58,976 nt of DNA from Candidatus Staskawiczbacteria bacterium RIFOXYB1_FULL_38_37 (GCA_001822075.1 MHPK01000006.1:1-58976); one strand, 5' to 3'; counted from the first letter of the stretch, positions 8,934-18,153 are shown. Translations and numbers: made by a program. The notes: generated by a model from the letters alone, not told the origin.

Positions 8934-10203
8934 TTTTTTTCAGAAATTTAATAATCCTTTCTGCGTCTTTTTGCGAAATATTTATATGAGTCGGCAGGTT
9001 CAATGTCATTTTTGCCAGTTTCTCGGCATTCGGGCACACGCCTATTTTATAATGCATTTGCTCTAATTTTGTATCAAAAGGAGCTATGGGCGTTGTATAC
9101 CAGTCCCCCAATAAAATATTTTGCTTGTGCCAGGCTTTATAAATTATTTCGTGGGCTTTTTGATGCTTTATTGTAAAGCGCAAAAATACGCTTGATAACT
9201 TGGGAGGCAAAATAAATTCTGTGTCTTTTAAATTTTCATAGTAATAATCGGTAATTTTACGCCTGTGATTATTAAAATTACCCAATTTTTCAAACTGGTT
9301 AATAGCCATTACAGCTAAAGCATTCGGTAGGGCTTTTGGAAAATAATCCGGCCTTTGTCCCCTTTTTTCTTTCCAGTGCACTGCTTTTGACAAAATATGG
9401 AGCCATTGGGACAAAATTAAAAATATCTTTCCCAAATCCAAAAAATTATAAACCGGCAAAATAATATAATAAAGTAAAATTGGATGCAAAAGCTGCTGAA
9501 GGACCCACAGCGAATTTGGCATGCCAAATTCGTCCTGAGCTTGCCGCAATTTATCGGCAAGCGAAGGGTCGTTTGTTACAGCCATTCCGCCATAAACAGA
9601 CGAAATAATTTTATCGCGCGAAAAGCTGAAAAATGCAACTTTGCTGTGCGAGCCTACTTTTACTCCATTGTATTCAGCTCCCAAAGAATGAGCGCAGTCT
9701 TCTATCAAAATTAAATTATTTTCAGCGCAAATCGCCCTTATATTATCCATATCAGCTGGCAGTCCAAAAGTGTGCTGAACAATAACCGCCCTTGTTTTTA
9801 CGTTAATTTTTTTCTTTAAATCCTCTGCGCTAATATTAAAATCATTCTCGTTGCAATCTATATACAAGGGTTTCAAACCCGCCCACAAAACAGGGTTTAT
9901 TGATGCGTTGCAAGTAAAAGCTTGTAGCGCCACGTTATCTCCATTTTTTAACCCATCAACCTCCTTTAAGGCTTTTAGAATTGCATAAAATGCGCTTCTC
10001 CCAGAATTAAAAGAAACCGCGTATTTTACCCCAAGATATTTTTTAAATTTATCTTCTAAATTATTTATTGCTTTACCGCGCTTCCAAAGCCACGGCCGTA
10101 TAATTAAATTCAGGGCGAGTTTTACATCGTCTTTTTCAACATTGGGGCTTAACGAAATTGATATTGGCCCGCCACGGCGGGTAAACTTAAAATATTTGCT
10201 CAT
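8923..10203 (-). CDS. DegT/DnrJ/EryC1/StrS-type PLP aminotransferase
   Basis: About 426 aa from the ATG at 10203 (MSKYFKFTRR). A longer frame to 10242 exists but would sit inside the upstream murF-like gene. The fold signature is present: FNSGRSAFYAIL (cofactor phosphate loop), QAFTCNASINPVLWAG, IEDCAHSLGAEYNG (PLP-ring aspartate region) and SFSRDKIISSVYGGM with the presumptive Schiff-base lysine. Family enzymes transaminate keto-sugars for surface glycans. Residues RRGG near the N-terminus are encoded by a GC palindrome (10168-10181). Substrate unknown. Confidence 0.82.
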   Translation of the reverse strand: MSKYFKFTRRGGPISISLSPNVEKDDVKLALNLIIRPWLWKRGKAINNLEDKFKKYLGVKYAVSFNSGRSAFYAILKALKEVDGLKNGDNVALQAFTCNASINPVLWAGLKPLYIDCNENDFNISAEDLKKKINVKTRAVIVQHTFGLPADMDNIRAICAENNLILIEDCAHSLGAEYNGVKVGSHSKVAFFSFSRDKIISSVYGGMAVTNDPSLADKLRQAQDEFGMPNSLWVLQQLLHPILLYYIILPVYNFLDLGKIFLILSQWLHILSKAVHWKEKRGQRPDYFPKALPNALAVMAINQFEKLGNFNNHRRKITDYYYENLKDTEFILPPKLSSVFLRFTIKHQKAHEIIYKAWHKQNILLGDWYTTPIAPFDTKLEQMHYKIGVCPNAEKLAKMTLNLPTHINISQKDAERIIKFLKKNEN

Positions 10204-11812
10204 AAAGTTTTTGGGGCACCCGGCCTTCCAGTAAAACAGCATCGCCCTTGGTGCAAAACAACGTAATCTGGGAATAAATGTCGTTAGGATTTTCTGAAAA
10301 AATTATATTTTTTTCTTTCATTCCGGCTTCAACAGCTCCTTTTTTAATATCTTTAAATTTGTCTTTTGTTGTTATTATGGCAACATCGCAAACCTGGCCG
10401 ATTTTTCTGCCGATTTTTTCGTGAACTTCTGATGACTTTTTGCCAAGCTCTATTAAACACGGCATAATAATAACCTTTTTTTGCGAAAAAATTGAAAGAT
10501 AATCTAAATCTGCCAAAACGCCGTCGGGATTTGCAGAATAAGAAGAATCAATTATATTAATTCCGTGTTTTTCTTGTTTTAATGTTATGCCCGCCTGCTC
10601 TGGTTTTATGTCTTTGCATGCGTTTGAAATTTCTTCGAGGCTCATCCCCAATTCTCTAGCCGCGCAAATCGCGGCTAAAAGATTTTGAACATTTTGCCTT
10701 CCCAAAACATTTGCATCAAAATGAGCCAAATTTTTGCCTCCGTTTTGTAAATTTTCAGCAGCCATAAAAGAAACGAAATCTTTGGAAATCTCAATATTAT
10801 CTGCAAAAATATTTGTTTCAATTTTGTTTTTATTTAGGCTGTAAACTTTTTTATTTTCCGGGCTTAATTTGGCCGTTCTTTTATATAAATCTAAACAATA
10901 TTTATTGTCTCCGTTTACAATAAGCAAGCCGTTTTCTGGCAAACATTCTGCAAGCTCTCTGCCGCCTTCAGCTGACAGCAAATTTTCTAATGAACCAAAT
11001 AGCGAAAGATGCTGTTCGTTAACGCCAGTAACAACACCAATTTCAGGTCTTAATGCAGAACAAACTTCTTTTACTTTGCCTTTATTGTAAGCTCCAACCT
11101 CTGCTATAAAAAATTGGTAGTCTGGCTTTAAATCATTTAAAACACATTTTGCGATGCCGATTTCAGAATTTTGGTGCTCTTTTGTAGACAGCACTCTAAA
11201 TTTATTTGAGAGTATAGTTGCTAAAAATTCTTTTGTCGAGGTTTTTCCATAAGAGCCCGTGATACAAATTACTTTAAGGTCTTTTGATTCTTTTATTTTC
11301 AAAGCGGCTTTTTTCAAAATATTATTCCTCAAAAGCACGAAAAACGGCTGAAAAAAAAGCACAATAAAAGAAACAATTAACGGAAGCAAAATATCAACAG
11401 CTAACAGCCATGCGAGTTCCTGTTTGTCTGATACATATAAATAAAGCCATGCTAAAAACAAGACAAAAGATAAAACAGAAATTGATGTCAAAAATATTGT
11501 TTTTAACGTTATTTTTGGCTTTTTTACGTTTTCAAACGCAAATTGTTTTAAAAATATAAAAGACTCTAAAACGTAAATAAAAAATAAAATTAAAAACCAT
11601 ATTGAAAACAGCTCACTGGCAAAAATAAAGGCCGAAACTAAAATGATTTTAAGCGGAAAAAAATAATTTAAAACGATTTTTTTGCCTTTATATGTTTTGA
11701 AATGATCCAAAAAACGGCCGACATGGTATTCTTTCAGCTGCCAAAGATAAATCCAAAAAAGAAGATATTTTACAGTCCTTATAGACCAAAAAATAGTAAA
11801 AATGAGATACAT
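10187..11812 (-). CDS. murF: MurF-like Mur ligase with N-terminal membrane domain
   Basis: 541 aa. Residues 1-160 form four to five membrane segments. Residues 180-541 are a Mur ligase: P-loop TGSYGKTSTKE (185-195), the NSEIG block typical of MurF, FIAEVGAYNKGKV, and a C-terminal domain with the IDSSYSANPDGV motif. MurF adds D-Ala-D-Ala to UDP-MurNAc-tripeptide. The usual N-terminal UDP-binding domain is missing and a membrane domain stands in its place, which suggests ligation at the membrane (inference). The stop overlaps the aminotransferase start. Confidence 0.8.
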   Translation of the reverse strand: MYLIFTIFWSIRTVKYLLFWIYLWQLKEYHVGRFLDHFKTYKGKKIVLNYFFPLKIILVSAFIFASELFSIWFLILFFIYVLESFIFLKQFAFENVKKPKITLKTIFLTSISVLSFVLFLAWLYLYVSDKQELAWLLAVDILLPLIVSFIVLFFQPFFVLLRNNILKKAALKIKESKDLKVICITGSYGKTSTKEFLATILSNKFRVLSTKEHQNSEIGIAKCVLNDLKPDYQFFIAEVGAYNKGKVKEVCSALRPEIGVVTGVNEQHLSLFGSLENLLSAEGGRELAECLPENGLLIVNGDNKYCLDLYKRTAKLSPENKKVYSLNKNKIETNIFADNIEISKDFVSFMAAENLQNGGKNLAHFDANVLGRQNVQNLLAAICAARELGMSLEEISNACKDIKPEQAGITLKQEKHGINIIDSSYSANPDGVLADLDYLSIFSQKKVIIMPCLIELGKKSSEVHEKIGRKIGQVCDVAIITTKDKFKDIKKGAVEAGMKEKNIIFSENPNDIYSQITLFCTKGDAVLLEGRVPQKLYEQIF

Positions 11813-11839
11813 GTGGATAGGTGCTGGGTTTTTCGCTCA

Positions 11840-12586
11840 CTAAAGCGAGCTTAAAACTTTTTCTGCCAGCAATTCTGGCATTGTTTTGTGCATTAAATGG
11901 TCGGCGCCCTCAATTATTATAAGCTCTGAATTTCTTATTTTTTCATTTATAATTTTCGCATTATCTAAAGGAACAGACTGGTCCTTGTCTCCCCAAATAA
12001 TAACCGTTGGCACTCTTATAAATGACAGATGATGCGACAAATCATCGGCTACCGCGTTCAAATAAGTTTGTTTCATTATGCCCTCTGCATAAACATAATC
12101 TGATTTTCTGATGATAAATTTGTAAATCGCTTTCCTAAAAAATGCGTAGTAAGGCAAAAAATAAAAAAATTTAACAAACTTTGAAATTTTTGCCAAAAAT
12201 CCCTTTTTCGCTGTTTTCTTTCTTATGACGGCTGCTGCCACCAAAAATAATTTTTTAACTCTTTGAGGATATTTTACAGCAATTTTTGCCGCCAATGCCC
12301 CGCCAAAAGAATATCCAAGCAAATAAAATTCTTGTATTTCAAGCAGGCGGGTAAACTCTTCAAACCAGCTTACGTAATCGTTGATAGTCCACGGCTTTGT
12401 TAATTTTCCGCTTTCTGCAAAACCCGGCAAATCAGGAACTACAACCTGATACCCTTGCTTTGAAATGATTTCTGCTTCTTTTATCCATTTGTCAGATCCA
12501 GAGCCCCACCCATGCAAAATAATAAACGGAGCTCCTTTGCCCATTGCAATATAGTTTGTTTTTACTCCGTTAATTATTATTTCCAT
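11840..12586 (-). CDS. Alpha/beta hydrolase fold protein
   Basis: 248 aa. The fold markers are an HGWGSGSDKW oxyanion loop (about 25-34), nucleophile elbow GYSFGG (about 91-96), an acidic residue in VIIWGDKDQSVP (about 200) and the terminal histidine in GADHLMH (about 232), giving a Ser-Asp-His triad. A cap region rich in aromatic and basic residues (about 130-175) could contact membrane. Start ATG overlaps the serS stop (TAATG), so the two are translationally coupled. Substrate unknown. Confidence 0.85.
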   Translation of the reverse strand: MEIIINGVKTNYIAMGKGAPFIILHGWGSGSDKWIKEAEIISKQGYQVVVPDLPGFAESGKLTKPWTINDYVSWFEEFTRLLEIQEFYLLGYSFGGALAAKIAVKYPQRVKKLFLVAAAVIRKKTAKKGFLAKISKFVKFFYFLPYYAFFRKAIYKFIIRKSDYVYAEGIMKQTYLNAVADDLSHHLSFIRVPTVIIWGDKDQSVPLDNAKIINEKIRNSELIIIEGADHLMHKTMPELLAEKVLSSL

Positions 12587-13881
12587 TATTTAATTACTTT
12601 GAATCCGCAATATTTTTGTAGTGCTTTTGGAACCCTTATGCTCCCGTCTTTTTGCTGGTAATTTTCCATTATCATTATTAAAATTCTGCCAATTGCAAAA
12701 GCAGTGCCGTTTAATGTGTGCGCAAAGTTCATTTTTCCTGATTTGTCTTTATAACGTATATTTAATCTTCTTGCCTGAAAATCTGTGCAGTTTGAAGTTG
12801 AATGGGTTTCTCTGTATTTATTTTCCGAAGGAAGCCATGTTTCAATGTCATATTTACAAGCTGCCGGCCTGCCCAAGTCGCCCGTGCATATATTTATTAC
12901 CTGATATGGCAAACCCAAAGCTTTCATTAATTTTTCTTCAATAGATAAAAGCAACTGATGCTCTTTTTTTGAATCTTCTTGTTTTGAAAATATAACCATT
13001 TCCAGTTTATCAAACTGGTGCACTCTTAAAATTCCTTTTGTGTCTTTTCCATAACTGCCGGCTTCCCTTCTAAAACAGGTTGAAAAAGCAACATATCTTT
13101 TGGGTAAATCTTTTTCATTTAAAACTTCGTTAGCATGCATTGCCACCATTGGCTGTTCTGAAGTTCCTGCTAAAAACATTTTGTCTTCTGCCAAATAATA
13201 TGCTTCTTTTTCATCTGTTGCTTCAAAATATCCTGTTCCCCGCGCCATTTCTTCTTTTAACATTACCGGAGGAATTACGGGCACAAATTTCTCTCCTGAC
13301 TGCGCAAGCAGGTTTCTTGCAATATCCATTACCAGATTTATTAAAGCAAATTCAAGCAAGGGCAATTCGTTTTTTAAATATCCAAACCTAGAGCCCGCAA
13401 CCTTTCCTGCTCTTTCTGTATCTATTAAATCTAAATCTTTTCCCAACTGCATATAGTCCTTGGCTGTAAAACTAAATTTTGGTTTTTTGCCGACTTGTCG
13501 CATAATAACATTTTCCGACTCGTTTTTTCCAACCGGCACATCGTCAAAAGGAATGTTTGGCAGCTGCAAAAGCAAAGGGTTTAATTCATTTTCAATTCTT
13601 TCCAGTTCCGGCTCCATTTCTTTTATTTTTCCCTTAATCTCTTTTGCCTGCTCAATAATTGGCTCGTTTTTAAATCCTCCGCCGCCTTCGCCTGTGGGCT
13701 TCGGCGAGCCAAGCCTGCTGATTTTATTTTGCTCGGCTTTCAGATTTTCCATTTCAGTCATCAATTTCCTTTTTTGTTTGTCTAACTCCAAAATTTTATC
13801 TACGTCAACTTTGGTCTGCTTTTTCTCGCAGGCCTCTTTTACTTTATTTGAATTTTCTCTAATAAAATTTACATCAAGCAT
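12586..13881 (-). CDS. serS: Seryl-tRNA synthetase
   Basis: 431 aa class II synthetase that charges tRNA-Ser. An N-terminal antiparallel coiled coil (about 25-115) is followed by the catalytic core: motif 2 CFRREAGSYGKDTKG with adjacent LRVHQFDKLE, and motif 3 in NGTAFAIGRILIMIMENYQ. A Gly-rich insertion (GSPKPTGEGGGGF, residues 58-70) interrupts the coiled-coil arm and is encoded by a GC palindrome near 13678-13715. First gene of the long minus-strand operon. No Shine-Dalgarno site precedes the ATG. Confidence 0.95.
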   Translation of the reverse strand: MLDVNFIRENSNKVKEACEKKQTKVDVDKILELDKQKRKLMTEMENLKAEQNKISRLGSPKPTGEGGGGFKNEPIIEQAKEIKGKIKEMEPELERIENELNPLLLQLPNIPFDDVPVGKNESENVIMRQVGKKPKFSFTAKDYMQLGKDLDLIDTERAGKVAGSRFGYLKNELPLLEFALINLVMDIARNLLAQSGEKFVPVIPPVMLKEEMARGTGYFEATDEKEAYYLAEDKMFLAGTSEQPMVAMHANEVLNEKDLPKRYVAFSTCFRREAGSYGKDTKGILRVHQFDKLEMVIFSKQEDSKKEHQLLLSIEEKLMKALGLPYQVINICTGDLGRPAACKYDIETWLPSENKYRETHSTSNCTDFQARRLNIRYKDKSGKMNFAHTLNGTAFAIGRILIMIMENYQQKDGSIRVPKALQKYCGFKVIK

Positions 13882-14002
13882 GTTTCTATATTTTATATAA
13901 TTATTTTTTTTCCATTAAAAATAAATACTCACAATGCTTTCCATCATTATTTATCCATTTATTTTTTATAATTATCTGGCTCTATTTTGGGGGTATTTCT
14001 CG

Positions 14003-14146
14003 TTACTCAGTCACTTCTTCTATTTTAATTGCATAAACAAGTTTATCTTTTATCCATTCAATAAAATTATTCAACGCCTGTTCCTCACTATCCGCCTCAA
14101 TCTCCATTTGCTCATTTATTTTGCATTTAATACTATATTCTTTCAT
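14003..14146 (-). CDS. Small acidic protein downstream of the restriction-modification pair
   Basis: A 47-aa frame (begins MKEYSIKCKINEQMEIEADS, ends KIEEVTE). It starts 11 nt after the methyltransferase stop and is not overlapped by another gene. The N-terminal strand followed by EIEADSEEQALNNF resembles tiny DpnD/PcfM-like proteins associated with mobile DNA (weak resemblance only). Possibly an accessory of the R-M locus. The remaining gap to serS (13882-14002) shows no gene. Confidence 0.5.
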   Translation of the reverse strand: MKEYSIKCKINEQMEIEADSEEQALNNFIEWIKDKLVYAIKIEEVTE

Positions 14147-14156
14147 GTGCAAACAG

Positions 14157-14984
14157 TTAAAAATTTAACAACTTAATTTGTTGTTCCTCTAATCTTTTTC
14201 TATTCTTTACAAACTCTAATTTGTATTCTGGTTTAATTTTTCCCTTATTTTCTAATCTGTCTAGAATCATTTTATAATATTTCGGATGTATCTCACAAGA
14301 AATAAAATTTCTTTTTAGCTCTTGGCACCTTACAACCTCAGAGCCACTCCCCCCGAACAACACAAAAACATTGTCACCATCCCTTGTACTTGCTTTTATT
14401 AACATTTCAACCAATGCCAATGGTATTTGGCAAGAATGAAAGGTTTTATCCTTGGAAATATTTTTAACTAAATCAAAATAGAACCAAGAATAAGGCATCC
14501 TTCCAGAATTGCCATCTGCAATTCTTTTTTGTATCCTTTTATCAGTTGGATTTTGATAAGGCAGCGCGATTTGTTCTTTATAAAAACTATTATTTTTTGT
14601 TTTAGTGGCATGTAAAATAACTCTATGGGCAGTAGTAAATTTTTTATCGCTATGACCAATGTTTGAGTTATAAACCCAAACATAATCATTTACTAAAAAG
14701 GCGTTATCATCTAAAAATTTTACTCTTAAATATGCGTTCTGTTTTGGATAATTCATCATAAACAAATTCCCAGTTGGTTTTAAGACTCTCATACATTCTT
14801 TTGTAAGTTTAATATACCAATCAATATACTTATTCCATTCAGCTGTAAATTTTTTACCGGCATAATTTATGCCAACATTATAGTCTGGGTCCCCATAAAC
14901 CATATCAATTGAACTATCTGGCATTCTTTTCAAAACTTGTAGAATGTCCTCGTTAAAAATTTTATTTATAAAATTGTCTATCAT
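14157..14984 (-). CDS. Type II DNA methyltransferase (beta-class amino-MTase)
   Basis: 275 aa. The catalytic motif IV DPDYNVG (about 32-38) is near the N-terminus and the SAM-binding motif I equivalent FGGSGSEVVRCQELKR near the C-terminus, the beta-class order of N6-adenine or N4-cytosine methyltransferases. MNYPKQNAYLRV and WFYFDLVKN lie between. The start overlaps the stop of the upstream endonuclease gene by 4 nt (ATGA). With its partner it forms a restriction-modification pair. Recognition sequence cannot be read from sequence. Confidence 0.88.
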   Translation of the reverse strand: MIDNFINKIFNEDILQVLKRMPDSSIDMVYGDPDYNVGINYAGKKFTAEWNKYIDWYIKLTKECMRVLKPTGNLFMMNYPKQNAYLRVKFLDDNAFLVNDYVWVYNSNIGHSDKKFTTAHRVILHATKTKNNSFYKEQIALPYQNPTDKRIQKRIADGNSGRMPYSWFYFDLVKNISKDKTFHSCQIPLALVEMLIKASTRDGDNVFVLFGGSGSEVVRCQELKRNFISCEIHPKYYKMILDRLENKGKIKPEYKLEFVKNRKRLEEQQIKLLNF

Positions 14985-15820
14985 TTTCTATTTTGATTTA
15001 TTAAGTTATACCTAACCGACTTTAAAAATTTAATTGAAGTTATATCTTGCGGATTAGTAAAAGTGTAGGCATATAAATTAAGCGCATCAAATCCTTTTTG
15101 TTTTTCCCTGACCACATAAATGCAAACTATTTCTTTTATTTTTATTTTTAATTCTGGTTTTTGTTTCGCTTGCCAATAATAAAGAAAAGGATGATAAATT
15201 TGATATACCGAAAAATTTGTTGGCTTGCCATTTTTCGCCTCAAAAATCCCTATTTTACCATTAAATTCAACGGTTAAATCAATCTCAATTTGGACATTAT
15301 TTAATTTTAGCCCTATATTTTTGCCAAAACTATATTCCAAATTAGCTTTTGTTCTGTGGGGAAAATATGTTTTTGGTCTACTATCAATATCCGAATTATC
15401 AAACTCTTTATCCTGACCAAATAAAAAATGATGTAAAATTCTCTGGTTGTTTGCAACCGATAAAATATTTGATTCGCTAGTATTGTATTGATTTAAAATT
15501 GATTTTCTATATTGCCAATCAATTACTTTTTTTATCGGTTCAAAATTATGATAAATTTTTTCTATGTTTTTGACAAACTGATGCTTTCCGCTTCCCAAAT
15601 GAATAAGAGCAAAATCTTCTTTTTGCAAGGCAATGGGTAATTTTTCTTTAGTATCCAACTTCGTAGCATCAAAATGATTTTGAAAACCAATTCTTTTAGA
15701 AACCGCTTTTACTAAATCGTTATCAAAAATAAAATCATTTTTATTTTTACAAATTTTAAAAATCACCGACAAAACTTTTTTCTTTTTATTTTCTTTTTTA
15801 AAAATCTTTTTTGCAGCCAT
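14981..15820 (-). CDS. Putative type II restriction endonuclease (PD-(D/E)XK)
   Basis: 279 aa from the ATG at 15820 (MAAKKIFKKENK). An upstream in-frame extension would run into lysS and is rejected. A PD-(D/E)XK-like core is visible: VQIEIDLTVEFNGKIGIFEAKNGKP arranged as D, then E-x-K (about residues 170-195), followed by YQIYHPFLYYW. The 4-nt overlap with a DNA methyltransferase is the main functional clue; the two would be co-translated. Very Lys- and Asn-rich. The motif call is moderate, the R-M context strong. Confidence 0.72.
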   Translation of the reverse strand: MAAKKIFKKENKKKKVLSVIFKICKNKNDFIFDNDLVKAVSKRIGFQNHFDATKLDTKEKLPIALQKEDFALIHLGSGKHQFVKNIEKIYHNFEPIKKVIDWQYRKSILNQYNTSESNILSVANNQRILHHFLFGQDKEFDNSDIDSRPKTYFPHRTKANLEYSFGKNIGLKLNNVQIEIDLTVEFNGKIGIFEAKNGKPTNFSVYQIYHPFLYYWQAKQKPELKIKIKEIVCIYVVREKQKGFDALNLYAYTFTNPQDITSIKFLKSVRYNLINQNRK

Positions 15821-15825
15821 ATTTT

Positions 15826-17322
15826 TTATTGTTTTGGTCTCATTAATGGAAATATTTGGCATTCTCTGCCGGGTTTGTCTATTAAAAATGAAAATAATCT
15901 TTCTGAAACTCCAAATCCGCAAGTTGGAGGCATTCCGTGTTCTAACGCCTCAATAAAATCTTTGTCATATCTTTGCGCCTCCTGGTCGCCCGCATCTCTT
16001 AATTTCTGCTGTTCTTTAAATCTTTCTGCCTGGTCAATTGGGTCATTTAATTCTGAATAACCTTTGCCATTTTCTGAGCCGGCTATAATCACCTGAAAAC
16101 GTTGCACTTTATCAGATTTTTCCCCGCCTGCGCGGGCAGGCATTCTTTTTGCCAAGGGCTCCATAATAATCGGCACATTAATTAAAAATCCTGGGCCTGA
16201 AATATTTTTTCTGCAGTGTTTCCATAAGTTATCAATCGCTCTTGTTTTATTAAAACCTTTTTTATCGTAATCAATGCTTAATTTATTTAACGTTTTTTCT
16301 ATTTCCGGCAAACTGGCTTGGTCAAGATTTATGCCGGTATATTTTGCAATAGTTGACTGATAATCGTATTTTTCCCATTTTTTGCCGAAATCAACATCAA
16401 ATCCCCTGATTTTAAATTTTAATTTGCCAAATGTTTTTTTGGCAATGTATTTATACATCTCCTCAACTAATTTCATTCCCTGTTCATAATCAGCATAAGC
16501 CCAGTAAAATTCCATTTGCGTGTAATCCTGCAAATGTTCTGAATCCATGCCTTCATTTCTGAACTGCCTGCCTATTTCAAATGTTTTTTCAAATCCTGCA
16601 ACCATTAGTTGCTTTTGCCACAACTCGCCCATTGAAATGCGCAAATAAACATCCATATCCAAGGCATTATGATGGGTTTTAAAAGGCCTTGCGTCAGCTC
16701 CGCCCGGAGTTGTTTCTAAAACAGGAGTTTCAACTTCTAAAAATCCTTTTTTCATTAAAAATTCCCGTATAGAATTCCAAAAAATAGCCCGCTTTTTTAC
16801 CATTTCCTTAACTTCCGGATTAAACATAATATCCAAATATCTTTTTCTCAAACATTCTTCAACATCCTGCAATCCGTGCCATTTTTCCGGCAAAGGCAAT
16901 AATGCTTTTGAAAGCATTTTATAATCTTCTGCTTCAATTGTTTTTTCTCCTCTTTTAGTTTTAAATAAAGTTCCTTTTACTTCAACAAAATCTGCAATGT
17001 CAAAAACATCAAGAAAAAACTGGTAGCCTTTTGCGCCTATTTTATCTTCTTTTATAATAACCTGAATTTTACCTGCCTGCGCAGGCAGGTCAGAGCCGTC
17101 GTTAATATCCAAAAAGGTAGCTCCGCCATGGCCTCTTTGCGCCATTATTCTGCCGGCTAAAACTACAGGTTTTTTAGATTTAGATAATTTTGAAAAATCT
17201 TTCAAAACTTCTGCAATTGAATTAGTTCTTTTTGTTTTTGCAGGGTAAGCCAAAAGCCCGGCTGCCTCCAGCTTTTTTAATTTTTCTATTCTAGTTTTTC
17301 TAAGTTCTTCTATAGTTGGCAT
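15826..17322 (-). CDS. lysS: Lysyl-tRNA synthetase, class II
   Basis: 498 aa. An N-terminal OB-fold anticodon-binding domain (about 50-150) is followed by the class II core: motif 2 FEIGRQFRNEGMDSEHLQDY (about 245-264) and motif 3 GFGVSERLFSFLI (about 470-482), ending in the usual FPLMRP. Two in-frame GC-palindrome insertions are visible: LPAQAG (DNA 17071-17090, a perfect 20-bp palindrome) and MPARAGG (DNA about 16126-16141). The start codon follows a shared palindromic leader (17323-17399) also found at rpmE. Confidence 0.95.
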   Translation of the reverse strand: MPTIEELRKTRIEKLKKLEAAGLLAYPAKTKRTNSIAEVLKDFSKLSKSKKPVVLAGRIMAQRGHGGATFLDINDGSDLPAQAGKIQVIIKEDKIGAKGYQFFLDVFDIADFVEVKGTLFKTKRGEKTIEAEDYKMLSKALLPLPEKWHGLQDVEECLRKRYLDIMFNPEVKEMVKKRAIFWNSIREFLMKKGFLEVETPVLETTPGGADARPFKTHHNALDMDVYLRISMGELWQKQLMVAGFEKTFEIGRQFRNEGMDSEHLQDYTQMEFYWAYADYEQGMKLVEEMYKYIAKKTFGKLKFKIRGFDVDFGKKWEKYDYQSTIAKYTGINLDQASLPEIEKTLNKLSIDYDKKGFNKTRAIDNLWKHCRKNISGPGFLINVPIIMEPLAKRMPARAGGEKSDKVQRFQVIIAGSENGKGYSELNDPIDQAERFKEQQKLRDAGDQEAQRYDKDFIEALEHGMPPTCGFGVSERLFSFLIDKPGRECQIFPLMRPKQ

Positions 17323-17399
17323 GCTTCATAGAACATAAAACATGGAACATAAAACAAACTACGACGTTTTTGTTATGTGTTATGTGTTCTATGTTATGT
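17323..17399 (-). repeat. Palindromic leader element of lysS (ACATAAAACATGG family)
   Basis: The plus strand reads CATAAAACATGGAACATAAA(ACA) at 17334-17356 and then TGTGTTATGTGTTCTATGTTATG, a near-inverted copy, so the transcript can fold into a long AU-rich hairpin just before the lysS start. The same 23-nt core occurs without mismatch at 48133-48155 in front of rpmE. Confidence 0.7.
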
Positions 17400-17451
17400 A
17401 ATTTATTTATCTTATCTTATTTTTTGAAAAGCGTCAAAGCAAATTTCACAC

Positions 17452-17491
17452 AAAAAAAAATGGGCGCTGTGATATTGCTATCACAACGCCC
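17452..17491 (-). terminator. Terminator of the PEP-CTERM gene
   Basis: Minus strand: GGGCGTTGTGATA / TATCACAGCGCCC stem followed by a run of T. It lies 33-72 nt after the PEP-CTERM gene stop. Confidence 0.85.
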
Positions 17492-17523
17492 TTGCGCACT
17501 CACTCAGAGCATAAATGCTAATA

Positions 17524-18153
17524 CTAAGCGTGCCGGCGGCGGAGGTAAACCGCGATACTACTCAATGCGAATCCGAGCATCATCACAATGCTCGACGGCT
17601 CGGGCACGGCAAGGAAATCTCCTTGCAGTCCGAATTCCACAGTAAACCGAGTTCTTCCCGACACATACAAGTCGGGATACTCAGTAAGTGTGACCGTCAG
17701 TAAAAAGGCTTGGGCTTTCGGCGACCACACGTCTAGAGAGCCCGAAAAGTCGCTCCAGCCATAGGAATAGGAGTCCGAAACTCCTTCAAAAATCTCCACT
17801 CCATCGTAGTTTGTTGTGCTGGACGACGCCCACGAAGTTTCTGAAGTTGGAATTTCAAGGCCCCTTACCGACAAAGTTGCAGACCAGTGGTCTGGGTCAG
17901 CGGCAGTTGGAGCATTGAAGGTCCAAATTGCATTGTTTACCTGAAAGGGCGTGTGTACATCAAACCATGAGTGGGAAAAATCGTTGCCATCGCCAGCATA
18001 CCGCTGGCTTCCCATGGCAATGTAGAAATTAGGCGGATACATCATGCTGTCCGTGATAGTAGACCCTTCCACCAAATAGTTGGCCGAGGCCTTGCTCGCA
18101 GCTGCAATCACCAGCAACGCCAACACTACTGTCATCGCATTCATCCCTTTCAT
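17524..18153 (-). CDS. PEP-CTERM sorting-domain protein
   Basis: 209 aa. Signal peptide (residues 1-25, ends SKASA). The body is a secreted beta-rich, Ser/Trp/Tyr-rich domain. The C-terminus is a textbook PEP-CTERM tail: VPEPSS, a hydrophobic helix MMLGFALSSIAVYL, then RRRH. In Gram-negative bacteria such tails are cut by exosortase; no exosortase is in this window. GC content and codon use are clearly higher than in neighbours. It has a canonical promoter (18297-18325), a good Shine-Dalgarno site (AAGGAG, 7 nt before ATG) and its own terminator. Probably acquired horizontally (inference). Confidence 0.85.
   Translation of the reverse strand: MKGMNAMTVVLALLVIAAASKASANYLVEGSTITDSMMYPPNFYIAMGSQRYAGDGNDFSHSWFDVHTPFQVNNAIWTFNAPTAADPDHWSATLSVRGLEIPTSETSWASSSTTNYDGVEIFEGVSDSYSYGWSDFSGSLDVWSPKAQAFLLTVTLTEYPDLYVSGRTRFTVEFGLQGDFLAVPEPSSIVMMLGFALSSIAVYLRRRHA

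Noticed and set aside
10204-10242. Longer N-terminus of the DegT-family aminotransferase
   Set aside because: It would overlap the murF-like gene further and adds residues not expected in the family.
15821-15922. Upstream extension of the restriction endonuclease into lysS
   Set aside because: The extra residues are an out-of-frame reading of the lysS C-terminus; ATG at 15820 is the better start.
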